Below, piece by piece: positions 29,378 through 41,348 of a DNA stretch of 64,000 nucleotides. Under the pieces are notes generated by a model. That model was not told the origin of the DNA. It ran no database searches and saw only the letters and a program-made list of their open reading frames with translations. A program made the position numbers and the translations under genes. Position 1 is the first letter of the stretch; each line of letters begins with the position of its first letter. The DNA is from Trichoplax adhaerens (lineage: Eukaryota > Placozoa > Uniplacotomia > Trichoplacea > Trichoplacidae). The stretch covers positions 467,394 to 531,393 of the forward strand of contig NW_002060972.1 of NCBI RefSeq assembly GCF_000150275.1. Reading direction: 5' to 3'.

Positions 29378-30600
29378 CTACAAACGGTGATAGTATTAGC
29401 AAGGGAAAGAATGATCCACAAGCAGTCAATTTTAAACGTTTACTTTCTAGAAATATTGCATCGGATAAACAAACGCATCCTTCTGAATTGAGCTATTACT
29501 TAAAGGCCTTGATTGGTTACACCAGGATAACAAGTTTGAATTTGAACGCATAGCAAGGGGTTTCCATTAGCATATCGTGATATAAAGTAATTGTTTCTAA
29601 ATCAATACAGTACATGCTTCATTTATTTTAGGCTTTTCTACCTTCCCTTTATCAAAAGTTTTAAAAAGACAGATAGGAAATGACTTTTTCCATCGTATCG
29701 CAATACCCTAGACGAGCTGCTTTGAACTAGTAGTCAAGTAGACAACACAAGTATGCAACCGTTGTGTGATGAGTAGTGGGACATGATTTGATTGTCTTCT
29801 GCGGTATTCTAAAAGTGTGATGACAACAACTTTAGTTTTTGAATACTCTAGTATACGTAGGGTATGTTGGTATCGCGCACTATCTGTTGAAGAGAATAAG
29901 CAAATAATCCTCTAATTGACAATAACATTACTTTGGAGTTGTCTGGTGTGTGGAATTGATTTTGATCAAACGTAGGAGTCCCTGTGACCATAGAAAAGAT
30001 ATCTGTTGCGTAGAACTACAGACATGCACGTGCTTCTACATCCTCTATCAAATAAAGGGCTAATGTTGTCATTTGACGACTTGAAAATCGATCATTTGAA
30101 TACGGCGGGGCAACAGATTTTTGCAAAGTTTTCAAATTGAATTGTATACGCCAAAGTAAAACTTTAGTAAACACTTTGGGTAAACTGTTATCAATACAAT
30201 TGTAAAAAGGAAAATGGACTGATATCGATGATAAAAAAAAAAGTACAATCTTTAACAGTAATTTTACCGTTGTCTCATCAACTGAATAAGAAAGAGTTTT
30301 ATCTAAGCGATAGAATGAAGAACTCTATTTTGTTACTGCGTCTATTGTTTCTTGTTGGTTGGTGTTAGTTCTACTGTATCTTCGTCCATCTATTCAGCTT
30401 GAAGGTTAAAATTGAACAAAAGTATTGCATGTCGTGTCACCAAATTGTATACGAAATAGCGCGTAAAAGGTAAACACCTTTGAGCACTATTATTGCTAAC
30501 GCTATCGGTAAAGAGAGATGATGGAAATTCCTTTTATTGTACTTTCTGTATGGACATGAAGTTGAAAAAAAATGTCGTCAGGCGATTACTGTACAATATT
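29378..30600. other. Upstream flank of the AMP deaminase gene
   Basis: The missing first exon or exons of the - strand AMP deaminase should lie here or further right. A short acidic - strand frame starting at the ATG near 30390 (MDEDTVELTPTNKK) and another near 29990 (MVTGTPTFDQNQF) are possible N-terminal pieces. Neither ends in a splice donor of the required phase 2, so I do not assign them. Confidence 0.4.
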
Positions 30601-30630
30601 GCTAATGGATATTGATTGCTGTAAGTGACT

Positions 30631-30659
30631 ATTATAATAATAATAATTATTATTATTAA
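30631..30659. repeat. Self-complementary AAT/ATT microsatellite
   Basis: AAT units pass directly into ATT units, so the run can fold back on itself. It lies at the left edge of the GC-richer island. Confidence 0.8.
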
Positions 30660-31944
30660 GGAAAAAGTAGTCGGATCTCAATTTCACCCATACTCCATTT
30701 TCAATTGTAACCTTGTTCAAGATTGTTATTTTGATCCAATATGGCTCCTTGGTGAATCAAGATTGCTTTTGTATCTCATTACAGTAAATCGTCGCTATTG
30801 TACTGTCTAGAAAGATGGCGATGCAGAGAGTCATTCAATCCTGTACTCTCTTTTACGAATTGTAAGCTGTGGTATTCTAATAGGAAAGATTTCTCCATAC
30901 TAACGCAAAGCGTATATAAGTTGGTTATTGATAAGAGAAGATGCGAGTACGTTATGAGATGAGGGAATTTGTCTTCAAGATTGAGTATCATTCAAATCGA
31001 TTAGCAACGACAATGCTTGCCATTCGGTGGAGCTATATCAATCGACTTGTATCCGATCTACAGTACTGCATATTGAATGTGTATTGTGTCGATGGAGGAT
31101 TAAGACAATCATTACCTACTACGATCTTGTCCATACATCGAATGATCAGAGAATAAAAGTTCACGATTGAGTTCAGTCATGATAGAATTTCCCGCTTTGA
31201 ATGTGAGCTGATGCAAGACTTCAATGTTAATAATGTCACCAAATGAGTTGTTTGCTTGTAAAAAAATGAGAACCAACTGAGAATGATGACCATTAATAAG
31301 AAGAATAGTTCTTCAATTGCTTTCATGGACGATCGATAGTCATCCAGTAGGATTACATTAGCCAGCATCGAATGCCAACTTTAGTGGATAAACTCATTGA
31401 TTTGCCTACTAAAATAACCAGTTCATCCCATGTAAAACTGTCTACGAGTCGACTCTACAGGATCAATTCTATCTACGGCTTGCCATTCGTCTTTATATCA
31501 ACACCAGCTGCAGACTAATCCCATCATTTCCTCTATACGTGCTTATATATATATCAATTTTTCCACTTGATTATCTGTCTCAATCGATTGTATATAAGCA
31601 TAGACTCCGAAGTGAAAATGAACAACTACTACAGTACAATGGTCGATGCATCAGCGTTCTGACTGACATTGTACTGTACTACAGTACTGTACACAGTATC
31701 ACAAATGAGCGGACGAAATTGGACTTAGTACTGTAGATAAATGAAGCCATTTGGAATCAATTTGATGTGAAAATTAGCAAAAATGCAAAACTTCATGTCC
31801 CAAATTGAATGTTAGACTTATTAGGCTACATCGACAGTACATCAATTTGATCCACTTCCATGGAGGCTTGATTGAACGTGCATGCATATCATTTTCTTTT
31901 TCCATTTTGTACAGTACTTTATACCGCAGAAGATGGAATGTTCC

Positions 31945-31964
31945 GGGGGAGGGGAGGGGGAGGG
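31945..31964 (+). other. G-quadruplex motif / polypurine tract
   Basis: Four G-runs of 5, 4, 5 and 3 bases are separated by single A residues, which fits the canonical G-quadruplex pattern with one-base loops. Such a run is exceptional in this AT-rich DNA. It also looks like the polypurine tract of a retroelement, but no LTR start follows it. Confidence 0.75.
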
Positions 31965-33193
31965 ATACACAATAAAAAAATGGCCGTGTGGACATAAAGA
32001 CATTTCACATCTAGCGAGCCAAATAGATATTTCAATGTGGGAAAAGATGTCGCGGTTAACGCTGATAGACAGTACCTGGTCATTAGACAATTTCAATTGA
32101 CCAATGGAAATTCTTAGTTCATGAACATCTGACTACATCATCATCATTACAGTTCTGGAACATTGGATACAATCAGGTTGTGACTACAAGCGATATGCCT
32201 ACTATAGATCACATGGAATCGCGTTTGAATTAATTCAATAAATTGGCAACTCACAGTTGTCGACTGTGCTGTTGAGTATAGACTACTGAATAAGTAGCGT
32301 GTTGTTCGATTGTTGTTTCTACTAAGCAAGTAAGTATAGACTATAGGTGAAGAAGTCTAAAAATTGGTGCAATTATGAGTCACTTTATAACTATGTCGTG
32401 TTGGAAGAAACGACTTCGTTTAGCAGCTACTGCGTCCAGTCATGGACTACTTCATTAAAAGGATCTTTTATTTGAGTAGCCCATAGCAAAGCAGCAATGT
32501 TTATTCTAAAATCCAAACCATAACAAATTACCATGTAGCCATCGCCATCAAATACAGTATCATACTTTATATGGAGGGTCTATTGTACAGTATCATTATG
32601 TATCTCTAAATCACAGTATTTTTATGTATGGCAGCCTAGCACTTCCACATTGAAATGATTGCATTGCTATGATAAACTTGCCTACACTTTGTGTTATGTT
32701 TTCTGTACACTCACTTGGAATTGTTTAATTTGACCTACAGTACTGTATAAGTGTATATTACCATGCCTTTTAAATTGTTTCCATTGAAGTTTTACCGATA
32801 CTTTTAATTAATGAAGCAATGTATTGATTTAAGTCCAGCTATGTTGTATTGTTGTGAATAAGGAGCATGGATCGGCAGATGAAAAGGCATGGTCGATTTT
32901 CTTCCAAGGCCATTGTGGGAAGGAAACAGTAATTTATGCATCGGTAATTTACGATAAACGTGGTTTGCAGTCCAACGAATACGTATAGCAAAACATACGG
33001 TAAAATCAGTATTCATGAAATAGTGCATAAGTAGAACTACGAAAAGCATGGAATCCAAGCCTTTCAAATGCAATATTCAAATGATAAGAATTTTAGTCAC
33101 CAGCTCATACGATGTACATTCTATGATGCTTTACTGGAAGGCACAAGCAAATGGGAACTACCTCTTGAAATTCAATACTGATTGATTTTACAG

Positions 33194-33330
33194 GTGGACA
33201 AACCAATACTGCTCTTTCACTGCTCGATGTGGTAGTGCGAGAGAAGGCAAATCAACTTCAATACTCTATGAAACAAGATATTGGGCAAGGGGACTTTTAT
33301 TCTTTCTCTACGTCAAAACTTGTTTAGGCG
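33194..33330 (+). pseudogene. Possible von Willebrand A domain exon fragment
   Basis: After a plausible acceptor (GATTTTACAG|GT) the frame reads GGQTNTALSLLDVVVRE, which resembles the GGxTNTxxAL segment of von Willebrand factor A domains. It continues to a stop at about 33328. I find neither the domain start (DxSxS metal site) upstream nor a TDG segment downstream. It is therefore either a relic or one exon of a gene I cannot assemble. The match is short and chance is possible. Confidence 0.25.
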
Positions 33331-34626
33331 GCAACACAGTAGTCTTTACAGTCAAATGTAATTATACAAATACAGCCCAATTGATAGTTAACTTGAAAGC
33401 CTTTTATCGTCATTGATGGTAGATTGTCACAAATTGTATGTTGGTAATCAAGTTTACACGTATTCTTTTTACCACGATGTCATTAACAGATCAAAGTAGC
33501 CTTCCAAGTTTTGTGGCTCTATCGCTCCACTGATGTCATGGTTGCAATCAACATGAACATTTATACCGGCATTTGTGTACATCAAGATCGAGATACACGA
33601 TTGATATTCATTTCTAGAGTACGTATATGATCAACTATCCTGTGAGTCTATTGAAAAAGCATCAACATGTCACTGGTGCAATCTTGTTGGTATGACTTTG
33701 ATCATCATGATCCTTTATGCTAGCGATGCTATCGCATTTGATTAGCGTTGGTAAAAGCCTAGACATGATTGATTAGGAAAAGTGGGATAAATCACATTAA
33801 GAATTCTATTCTATTCTTATTATTTATTTAATTGAATTGTTGATGAGCATAGAGTATCAGGTTATCTACTGTATTATCGACAAGATCGATTCCAATATGG
33901 GACGAAATGATCGTTGTCGCTGCGTCCTACCGTGTTCTACAAAGTACAGTAATTGCAATCTACAGAGAAAATAGGTACAGATGACAGTCCTCATTGGAAT
34001 ACATAAGGTCGACGTTGCATTTGAAAATGAGACCCAAGCCAATAGCGCTATTACGAGAATGATGTTAGAATGGATAGGAAAGCGTTTACACTGAGTAGAA
34101 CATGTCTACTGTACTGTAGAGACCCTATTGATTGAAAAGTCTGCCTTGCTATGTTGCATGTAGACTGTATCCCGGTCGCATTGAAGATCCTTCCATCCCA
34201 TTACACTTTGCAGAAATCATGATTGGATACTGTCAACATACTGTAGGCAAATGGAATTTTGACGTTGGAGAGTTTTTCCTGGAAGGGTTGCACCGTCACT
34301 TGTACGGCCATCGTCAGTGACATCGTACAGTATGATTATTGGGGCTAATTACAGGGCGTTCTTATGCCAATCCTATTGCCTTACCTCATTCGATTGACGT
34401 CACTGGATTTTCCTTTATTTTTCGATGGAATGAGTACAGGGACAGAATTCATTCGGTAAATCTTTTCTGTTATACTTGCAATGACGTCGTCGGTAGACGT
34501 CTTTTGACGGGCTAAATGTCCATTTGATTCCATGATTGCTGCGGATAAAATGGATTCTCCAAGTTGTTGAAGATGGACAGTGAGTCGGTAATTCCAATTC
34601 TTATTGTAATAATAATTACACCCTTT

Positions 34627-34737
34627 ACAAACCCAATTGTCACCCCCTGAAAGTATGTACTGTAGCGAGTTTGCTTTGTACTGTACTCAACTCTACTCTA
34701 CTCTACTCTACTCAGGGGGTGACAATTGTGGGTTTGT
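34627..34737. repeat. Inverted repeat with CTCTA-pentamer loop
   Basis: The left arm 34627-34650 and right arm 34712-34737 are reverse complements except for a two-base insertion. Both contain CAATTGTCACCCCCTGA or its complement. The 61-base loop holds a TGTAGCGAGTTTG block and about five CTCTA pentamers just before the right arm. Confidence 0.85.
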
Positions 34738-34880
34738 ACAGTACAAACCCATTTAAAAGGATGTACAGTACTGTAGCGAGTTTGGTTTGTACTGTACTCT
34801 ATGTACAAGGTGTACAGTACATTTGAAAGGATGTACTGTAGCGAGTTTGGTTTGTACTGTACTCTATGTACAAGGTGTAG
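34650..34880. repeat. Three direct repeats around TGTAGCGAGTTTGGTTTGT
   Basis: Three copies, near 34650, 34756 and 34826, share AAAGGATGTAC, TGTAGCGAGTTTGgTTTGTACTG and, in the last two, CTATGTACAAGGTGTA. They overlap the hairpin and lead into the CTGTA-rich array further right. Confidence 0.85.
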
Positions 34881-35399
34881 AATTTCTTTCTAGATAAATC
34901 AGTGAAAATTTTTATGATTTATTTTCGAATAAAACCCATAAAACTGTATATCTGCTTAAAGACTCAGATACTGTACTCAGCGCCAATAGCTTAAACGATG
35001 ATACATTATTCTAAGAGTCTGTACCTCAAATTTTTTAAACTGTGTTTGAGCATCATCATTGATTTCAATTTACAACAAGCATTCGGTTGCATAGAATTAG
35101 CCGCTTGCTTGATTTTGTACTGTGTTGTATACGGCATTGGTGCTAGCCTAGAGTAGCATGACCAGGAAAATAGTCATTCCTCATGGTTATTTTACACTTT
35201 TTCTATAGTAATCCCTGACAGAAGCCAACTTTTCTCAGGTCTAGTTACATCATGGATGAGTTGGACCGTTGTTTGTTTTGGTGTGTGGGCTGATTGCCTT
35301 GAGGTCATTCCTCAGAGCCATTTTGTATGTGGATTTACAAGAGACTCCACATTGATTTTTGCGCTCTAAAAATCAAGAAGAGACGGGACAGCAAAAGAA

Positions 35400-36560
35400 C
35401 TCACTGTACAGCAGAGACCCTTATTACAGAGAGACATGGCAATCTAATTATTGGTACTGTACAGTACAAGTAGTGTATGCTGTACAGTATTATTTACTAT
35501 ACTGTACACTGTACAGCAGAGACCCTAAACAGAGAGACATGAGTCATACTGTACTGTACAGTACTGTACTGTACTGTACAGTGTACAGTATGACAATGTA
35601 ATTATTAGTACAGTACAGTACAAATATACTGTATTATGTACACTTGTACAGTACACTGTACTGTACAGCAGAGACATGACAATCTAATTATTAGTACTGT
35701 ACAGTGTACCGTACAGTATGCTGTACAGTATTATGTACTATACTGTACACTGTAAAGCAGAGACCCTAAACAGAGAGACATGAGTCATACTGTACTGTAC
35801 TGTACTGTACAGTACAGTATGACAATGTAATTATTAGTACAGTACTGTACACTGTACAGTACACTGTACAGCAGAGACATGACAATCTAATTATTAGTAC
35901 TGTACAGTACAGTACCGTACAGTATGCTGTACAGTATTATGTACTATACTGTACACTGTACAGCAGAGACCCTAAACAGAGAGACATGAGTCATACTGTA
36001 CTGTACTGTATAGTATGACAATGTAATTATTAGTACAGTACTGTACAGTACAAATATACTGTATTATGTACAGTACAGTACACTGTACAGCAGAGACATG
36101 ACAATCTAATTATTAGTACTGTACACTGTACAGTACCGTACAGTATTATGTACTATACTGTGCACTGTACACTGTACAGCAGAGACCCTAAACAGAGAGA
36201 CATGAGTCATACAGTACTGTACTGTACTGTATGACAATGTAATTATTAGTACTGTACAGTGTACAGTACAGTACAAATATACTGTATTATGTACTGTACA
36301 CTCAGTGTACAGTACAGTACAAGTATACAGTATTATGTACTGTACTATACTGTACTGTACAGTGTACACTGTACAGTACAGCACAGACCCTAACAGAGAG
36401 ACATGACAATTTAATTATTAGTTCAGTACTGTATAGTTTGTACTACTGTATGTACAGTGTACTGTACGTTGGTACGTTCAAATTGGACGTTCGTACTGTA
36501 CTGTACAGTACGTTCGTTCATTAAAACTGGCTAACGTCCACAGTACTAGTACTGTATACT
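35400..36560. repeat. Higher-order satellite built from ACTGT/ACAGT pentamers
   Basis: The array alternates runs of the pentamer ACTGT and its reverse complement ACAGT, creating many palindromes such as TGTACAGTACTGTACA. These runs are punctuated by conserved non-palindromic blocks: CAGAGACCCTAAACAGAGAG with ACATGAGTCATAC, and GACATGACAATCTAATTATT. The first block starts at about 35412 (variant), 35517, 35758, 35964, 36180 and 36383. This gives full units of about 203-241 bp and a half unit of 105 bp at the left. Units are highly alike apart from pentamer count. Open frames inside it are by-products of the repeat. Confidence 0.92.
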
Positions 36561-38741
36561 GTATACTGTACTACATGGCTCGATTGTACTAGTAAATTCA
36601 CTGTTCTACAAACTCAAAATTGGTATCCGTTATTCAAAGTGTGAACGGCGTAGAAGCTTTGCGCTTTTCAATGCAGGCAATAAAGAGAAAATAGGAGTTA
36701 GTAGCTCATTTTACTCTAACTTCAACTACGTGTACAATCTCTTGTTTTCCACGCTGATTGAGAGCATTACCAAACTTTGATGCGCTTGTTAGTGTTAACT
36801 GGAGATAGTAATACACAACACTGTCGAGAAGAGAGCCTTTTACACAGTGACATGACAATCTTTTTTTTTCAAAATGGAAGAGTCTCTTGTCTACAGCACA
36901 CCGTACAGTAGGCACACCTGGGACTGATGTCAACGACGGTACACTGCATGAAAAAGGAAAGTCAAAAATAAAAAGAGATCCAAATAATTCCAGTGTCCTG
37001 TACTGTATATGCTTGCTTTTTAGGTTAAGCCAATCCCCATTTTAGTCTTGAAAGCGATCATCAGCTGTCGTAGTATTCGTCCATGATGGATTGAAACCAG
37101 TGCTTTCTTTCTTTTCCTACTGTACCTACTGTTATATCTCCATTCCGGCAGCGACGAGCACGTAGGTAGTATACAGTCGCCAACATGATCTTTAGCCTAT
37201 TTAATCGTCATCGGATTCATGCTTTGCCATACGATTAGTAATAAAGTGTCCAAAACAGGAAATTCCTGCTACAGCAATTCATACTGTTGCAAAATCCAAG
37301 ACAACTTAGGGTGTGGCTTGGGATGGAATTCCGAGATTGCCAAGACTCTGCTGGTCAAAATTGTTGACCACTGACTGCATTTGTCTACTGTTGTGTAGAC
37401 GATTCCCTGCTACATTGTACTACTGCTACCTGTTCCTTTTACAATACCTTGAAAAAGAATCATGGCCGACGGTCCTTCCGCACTACTATACAATCAGGTT
37501 TGATATTGTAGTCTGATTAAGATGAATTAATCGTTTGAACATCAATCGATTGGTATAATCCTGCATAGAGATCATCCTGTCAATGAATAGACTACCGGAT
37601 AACGCTAGTCAACATGAATGTTTGTTACGTATGAATGAGTACCGAGATGATCGAGGATAGAAATGGATATTATCGTTGATAGTTGGTTCACGACTGATCC
37701 ATGGATGAGATTGTCCAAATGACCCAATGATTGGCTGTAGTCAGTTGAAAATGGTATTTTGTAGTCCATAAACATGTTGATTCAACAGTTGATGAGATAC
37801 GAAAGAGAAGGAGAACATGGACATCCACCCAGTTGATTTTGGACTGAGGGTGGTGTACCATTTGCTTTGATACTGCAGTCAACTAGCCGATCTCTTCAAA
37901 CATGGAGTCGAGTGGACTCTACACTATACAGTCAATATCAACAACCATCCACGGTGTAGTAGCCAATTGAATCGTGGTTTACCCAATCGGCAATAAAGAT
38001 TTTTTACTGCTATCAATCAATTCCACAGCCATCTGCAATCCTTCCTCTCCATGTGATGCCTTAATTAAGCTATTGCAATGATACAGTATTGTAGACTCCG
38101 CTTCAATATCGCCAATCCAACTGGATCTTTCAAACTACTCGTATCACCATGACAGGCTTAACGGCGATGCCATGACACAGTTGGATCAATATTGGATGCT
38201 ATCATAACGCAAGTAACTCTATCTGTAGACACCGCCACCTACTGGATTTATTTTTTACCAGCTGTAGAACGTATTGTAGCTTACGATAGCTTCAACTCGT
38301 AATTCTGTACCGAACTGAAAGCTTTTGCAGCAATGTTTATGTAAGCAGGACTTTCATAGTTAGATAGTGATGTTGTCGTGCTGTAGAATTGCTATTTTTG
38401 CATGATCATAGCCTGCTGTCGAACAAGGGTTGCAACGGCTACAATGGTATGTTATATACGATATCGTAGATAATGGAGTAGGTTCGAATTTTTCCAATAT
38501 CGGAAGAACCATCATGGTTATACAGATTAATTGATTGACTTTCTACAGTACAGTACTGCCTCATAAATCTGATGCTGCCTGTGCCTTTTCAACTTGGAAT
38601 TCATGCAGTACTTGGATGTTCTACGTGTAGATAGTTTTTATTTCATTCTATCCATGTTATGCAATTCGTTGTTATCAGTCATTTCGCCACGGTGTAGTAG
38701 AGTATTCATAATTCTTGTAATGAATGCATAAATTACTGCAG

Positions 38742-41348
38742 TTACAGAATCTCTTGCAACATCCGACTGTACATTGCAAAGACGTGGAAGGCACTATTGC
38801 CAGATTACTGATGATAGCGAAGGATGGGACTGAGAAATTTCAGGTTGGTATGGCATTAATGAATCCTTTCGCTTTAGCTACCTATCGTTAAGGATGTAAT
38901 CTTAGAGATATTGAAGTGGATAATCGTATATCTTAAGAAATCGATTATAACACAATAGTCTTGAATGGAATAAAATCGATTGTGTACCGTAATGACAGAA
39001 TAAAGTTACAATCTCAGATGACTAGGTTTTTACTGAAATGTTGCTACTGTGAATAACTCACTACTTACCTATTATAATTATCCATTCAATTTATTTTGAA
39101 ACTTTGGCTGATTCTCAAATAATTAATTAACGTTATCATAAATATTTTAGTTTTTAACAGATTACGATAGGACTTTAACATACCGTATGTACAATGGCAA
39201 ATCCGCTTCCACAAGCTTTGGTAATGTCATGGGCATTTTGATGTTGCTTCGTGTACAGAATAATTTATATAGCTATACCTTCAAAAGTACAAGTGTACAA
39301 AGAGCGATGATATTAATATAAAGTCTATACATTTAGATCATGTATTCATTGGTTATAATTGCAGCGGATATGTGAAAATTTTGCTAACGTACAGCAATTG
39401 AATTTGGATTTACTGTATTCTATAAATAATTATCTTAACATATTCTATATTGCAATGTCAAAGTCGATATTGTCATTGAAAAACGATCAATTATTTTCAA
39501 ATATGGCATTGAACTGTTTTTCTTAATGTAAAATTGGAAGTTACTAACTCGAACTCGGTTTATTTTATGTAGGCGTTCTTGATAGTAATCCGCTCATTGA
39601 CAAGAGAATAAGAGACGCGGTTAGACTAATCTTACCATGTTGCAACATTACATAGGTCCAGATTGTGTCAATTGCCTTACGCTTTCATGGAAGGATTCAA
39701 TCAATACTCTATATAAACATTAATTACTTATAGATTTCAATCCTCTTACATATGGATTAAATGCACAAAATTAATAACACACTTTATGTCAAGTATAGAC
39801 TACAGGGATCATATTTCTTATGTATTTCTTTGCTAATCATTTTCTATTGCTCTGTAGGCCGAATCATTGAGAGATTATTACTATGCCATTGAAATTTCAG
39901 AGTAAAATTATTTTCATATTTACAAATTTATTTCGTATCATTAAAACCAGTTGTAACGCTACCATTTTCACACTGGACAGCAATTTTGTATTTTATGTTT
40001 TAGTAAATACACATTTGAAGAGAAAATAGCCCATATGGAAATATGGTTAGCATTATGGATTGCAAACGTTTACAGCAAACTGTATTCCTGCTCGTTTTCT
40101 AATTTAATTACTTTCACGCTGTATCGCTGGTTTCTGGTGATGATTTATAATTAATTAGAGTAAAATATGATTTTACATCTTTAGGTGGAAAGAGGGAGAG
40201 AAGTTGATGGTTAGCGCAAATATTCATAGAGATGATTTGAGCAAGCTTTTGAAAGCGTCTAGTATACGTTTACGGTAATGTAACTAAAAATCTATAAGTC
40301 ATGTTCATTTAATGTTATCTTCTAAACGAATGTTAATTTTATGCATTCTTTTTACTATTTTCAATGTTATTTACACTACAGAGATGGAATGGATGAACTG
40401 ATGGACGTCCTGGAACGGCATAATATCCCTGTGCTAATATTATCAGCTGGCATAGGAGGTGAGGCTTGGATTACCTCTTAGACCCGGAATTAGTAGCTAA
40501 TTTCACGCTTTCTATAAAATAACTCTTATCTTTTCGCATCGAATTCATTCATCCCGTTGAATAAAGTACATACAGTGGCATTTAGGTAGCTGCTAACCAT
40601 TTCTCTTTATTGTAACATTTAAATATGCGTAACGAGTTAGATGTTATCCGAGAAGGGTTTCATCAGCAATCGACATTCCATGACAATATTGAAATATTGT
40701 CAAATGTGATGATCTATAATGACGATGTAAGTTTAGCACGTTTCGTCTTCTAAATTTGATGGTGATTACATGCGATTTATTACGAGCCAATTTTTATTGT
40801 ATAGGGATATTTTATCGGTTTCCAGGAAGACGTTATTCATTCATTTAATAAAACTAGAGCTTCGGAGCATAATTCATCTTATTTTATAAAGAATAAAGTA
40901 ATGAAAATCATCATACTTGGTAGAATCCTACCATGATAGAATGTTAACTCCTTTTACTTTCTGTAATCGTATACAGGAACGTGACAATTTGATATTGATG
41001 GGCGATACGGAAGGTGATTTACATATGGCTGATGGTATTGATTACTTACGAAATAAAGTTTCTATTGGCTTCCTAAATGTAAAGGTAAATGTATAAATTG
41101 ATTTGAAACCTTAGATTTTACATAATGCATTTGGCTAACATAGCGTTTACAATATGTATTAATGACACTTGCATGCCAATATTTAATAGCATTCTAAACT
41201 CAAAAATATGCATATTGCTTAGGTGAACGAACTGCTAGATTCGTATATGGCACAATATGATATCGTTATTGCTGGGGATGAAAGCATGCATTTTGTTACT
41301 AGACTTCTAAAGACTGTGTTTGACAACGTGAGCGTTGCTGTTAGCTAG
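38742..41348 (+). CDS. NT5C3: Cytosolic 5'-nucleotidase III, eleven exons (5' exon missing)
   Basis: HAD-superfamily cytosolic enzyme that removes the phosphate from pyrimidine nucleoside monophosphates. Exons: 38742 (or 38748)-38843, 39151-39220, 39573-39619, 39858-39901, 40004-40045, 40185-40274, 40382-40458, 40641-40726, 40805-40897, 40977-41084, 41223-41348. Phases agree throughout, giving about 292-294 visible residues, close to human NT5C3A. Motifs in order: HAD motif I TDYDRTLT (two Asp at 39160-39168), the YYAIEI and WW segments of the cap, motif II Ser in ILSAGIG, GFQEDVIHSFNK around the motif III region (the family usually has FK), and motif IV GDTEGDLHMADG. The stop is TAG. The first exon has no in-frame ATG after its acceptor, so a short upstream exon is missing. 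The acceptor before 40641 is pyrimidine-poor. It lies across the island from AMP deaminase, in divergent orientation. Confidence 0.9.

Larger units (their letters stand above)
30600..38741. other. GC-richer island without a recognisable intact gene
   Basis: From about 30.6 to 38.7 kb the sequence reads visibly richer in GC than both flanks. It repeatedly uses the words TACTGTA and TACAGTA, for example near 31060, 31670, 31730, 32580, 32740, 34105, 34322 and 38545. Open frames of 60-90 codons occur on both strands, but none resembles a family I know across its length. One possible exon fragment lies at 33194. The island separates the divergently oriented AMP deaminase and 5'-nucleotidase genes. 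Its repeats are listed separately. Confidence 0.6.

Noticed and set aside
30385-30440. Minus-strand ATG with MDEDTVELTPTNKK as the AMP deaminase start exon
   Set aside because: No donor of the required phase 2 before its stop; retained only as a possibility in the flank description.
35359-36384. Open frames of 80-92 codons rich in Y, C, T, V and Q within the satellite
   Set aside because: They are translations of the ACTGT/ACAGT pentamer and occur in both directions.
35400-36440. Regularly spaced repeats resembling a CRISPR array
   Set aside because: Animal nuclear context; both the blocks and the sequence between them are repetitive (pentamer satellite), and there are no unique spacers.
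39600-39720. Apparent frameshift in the nucleotidase gene, with a second frame reading on past GCGGTTAGAC
   Set aside because: Splicing at GACGCG|GTTAGA to the exon at 39858 keeps phase and restores family spacing exactly, so no frameshift is needed.
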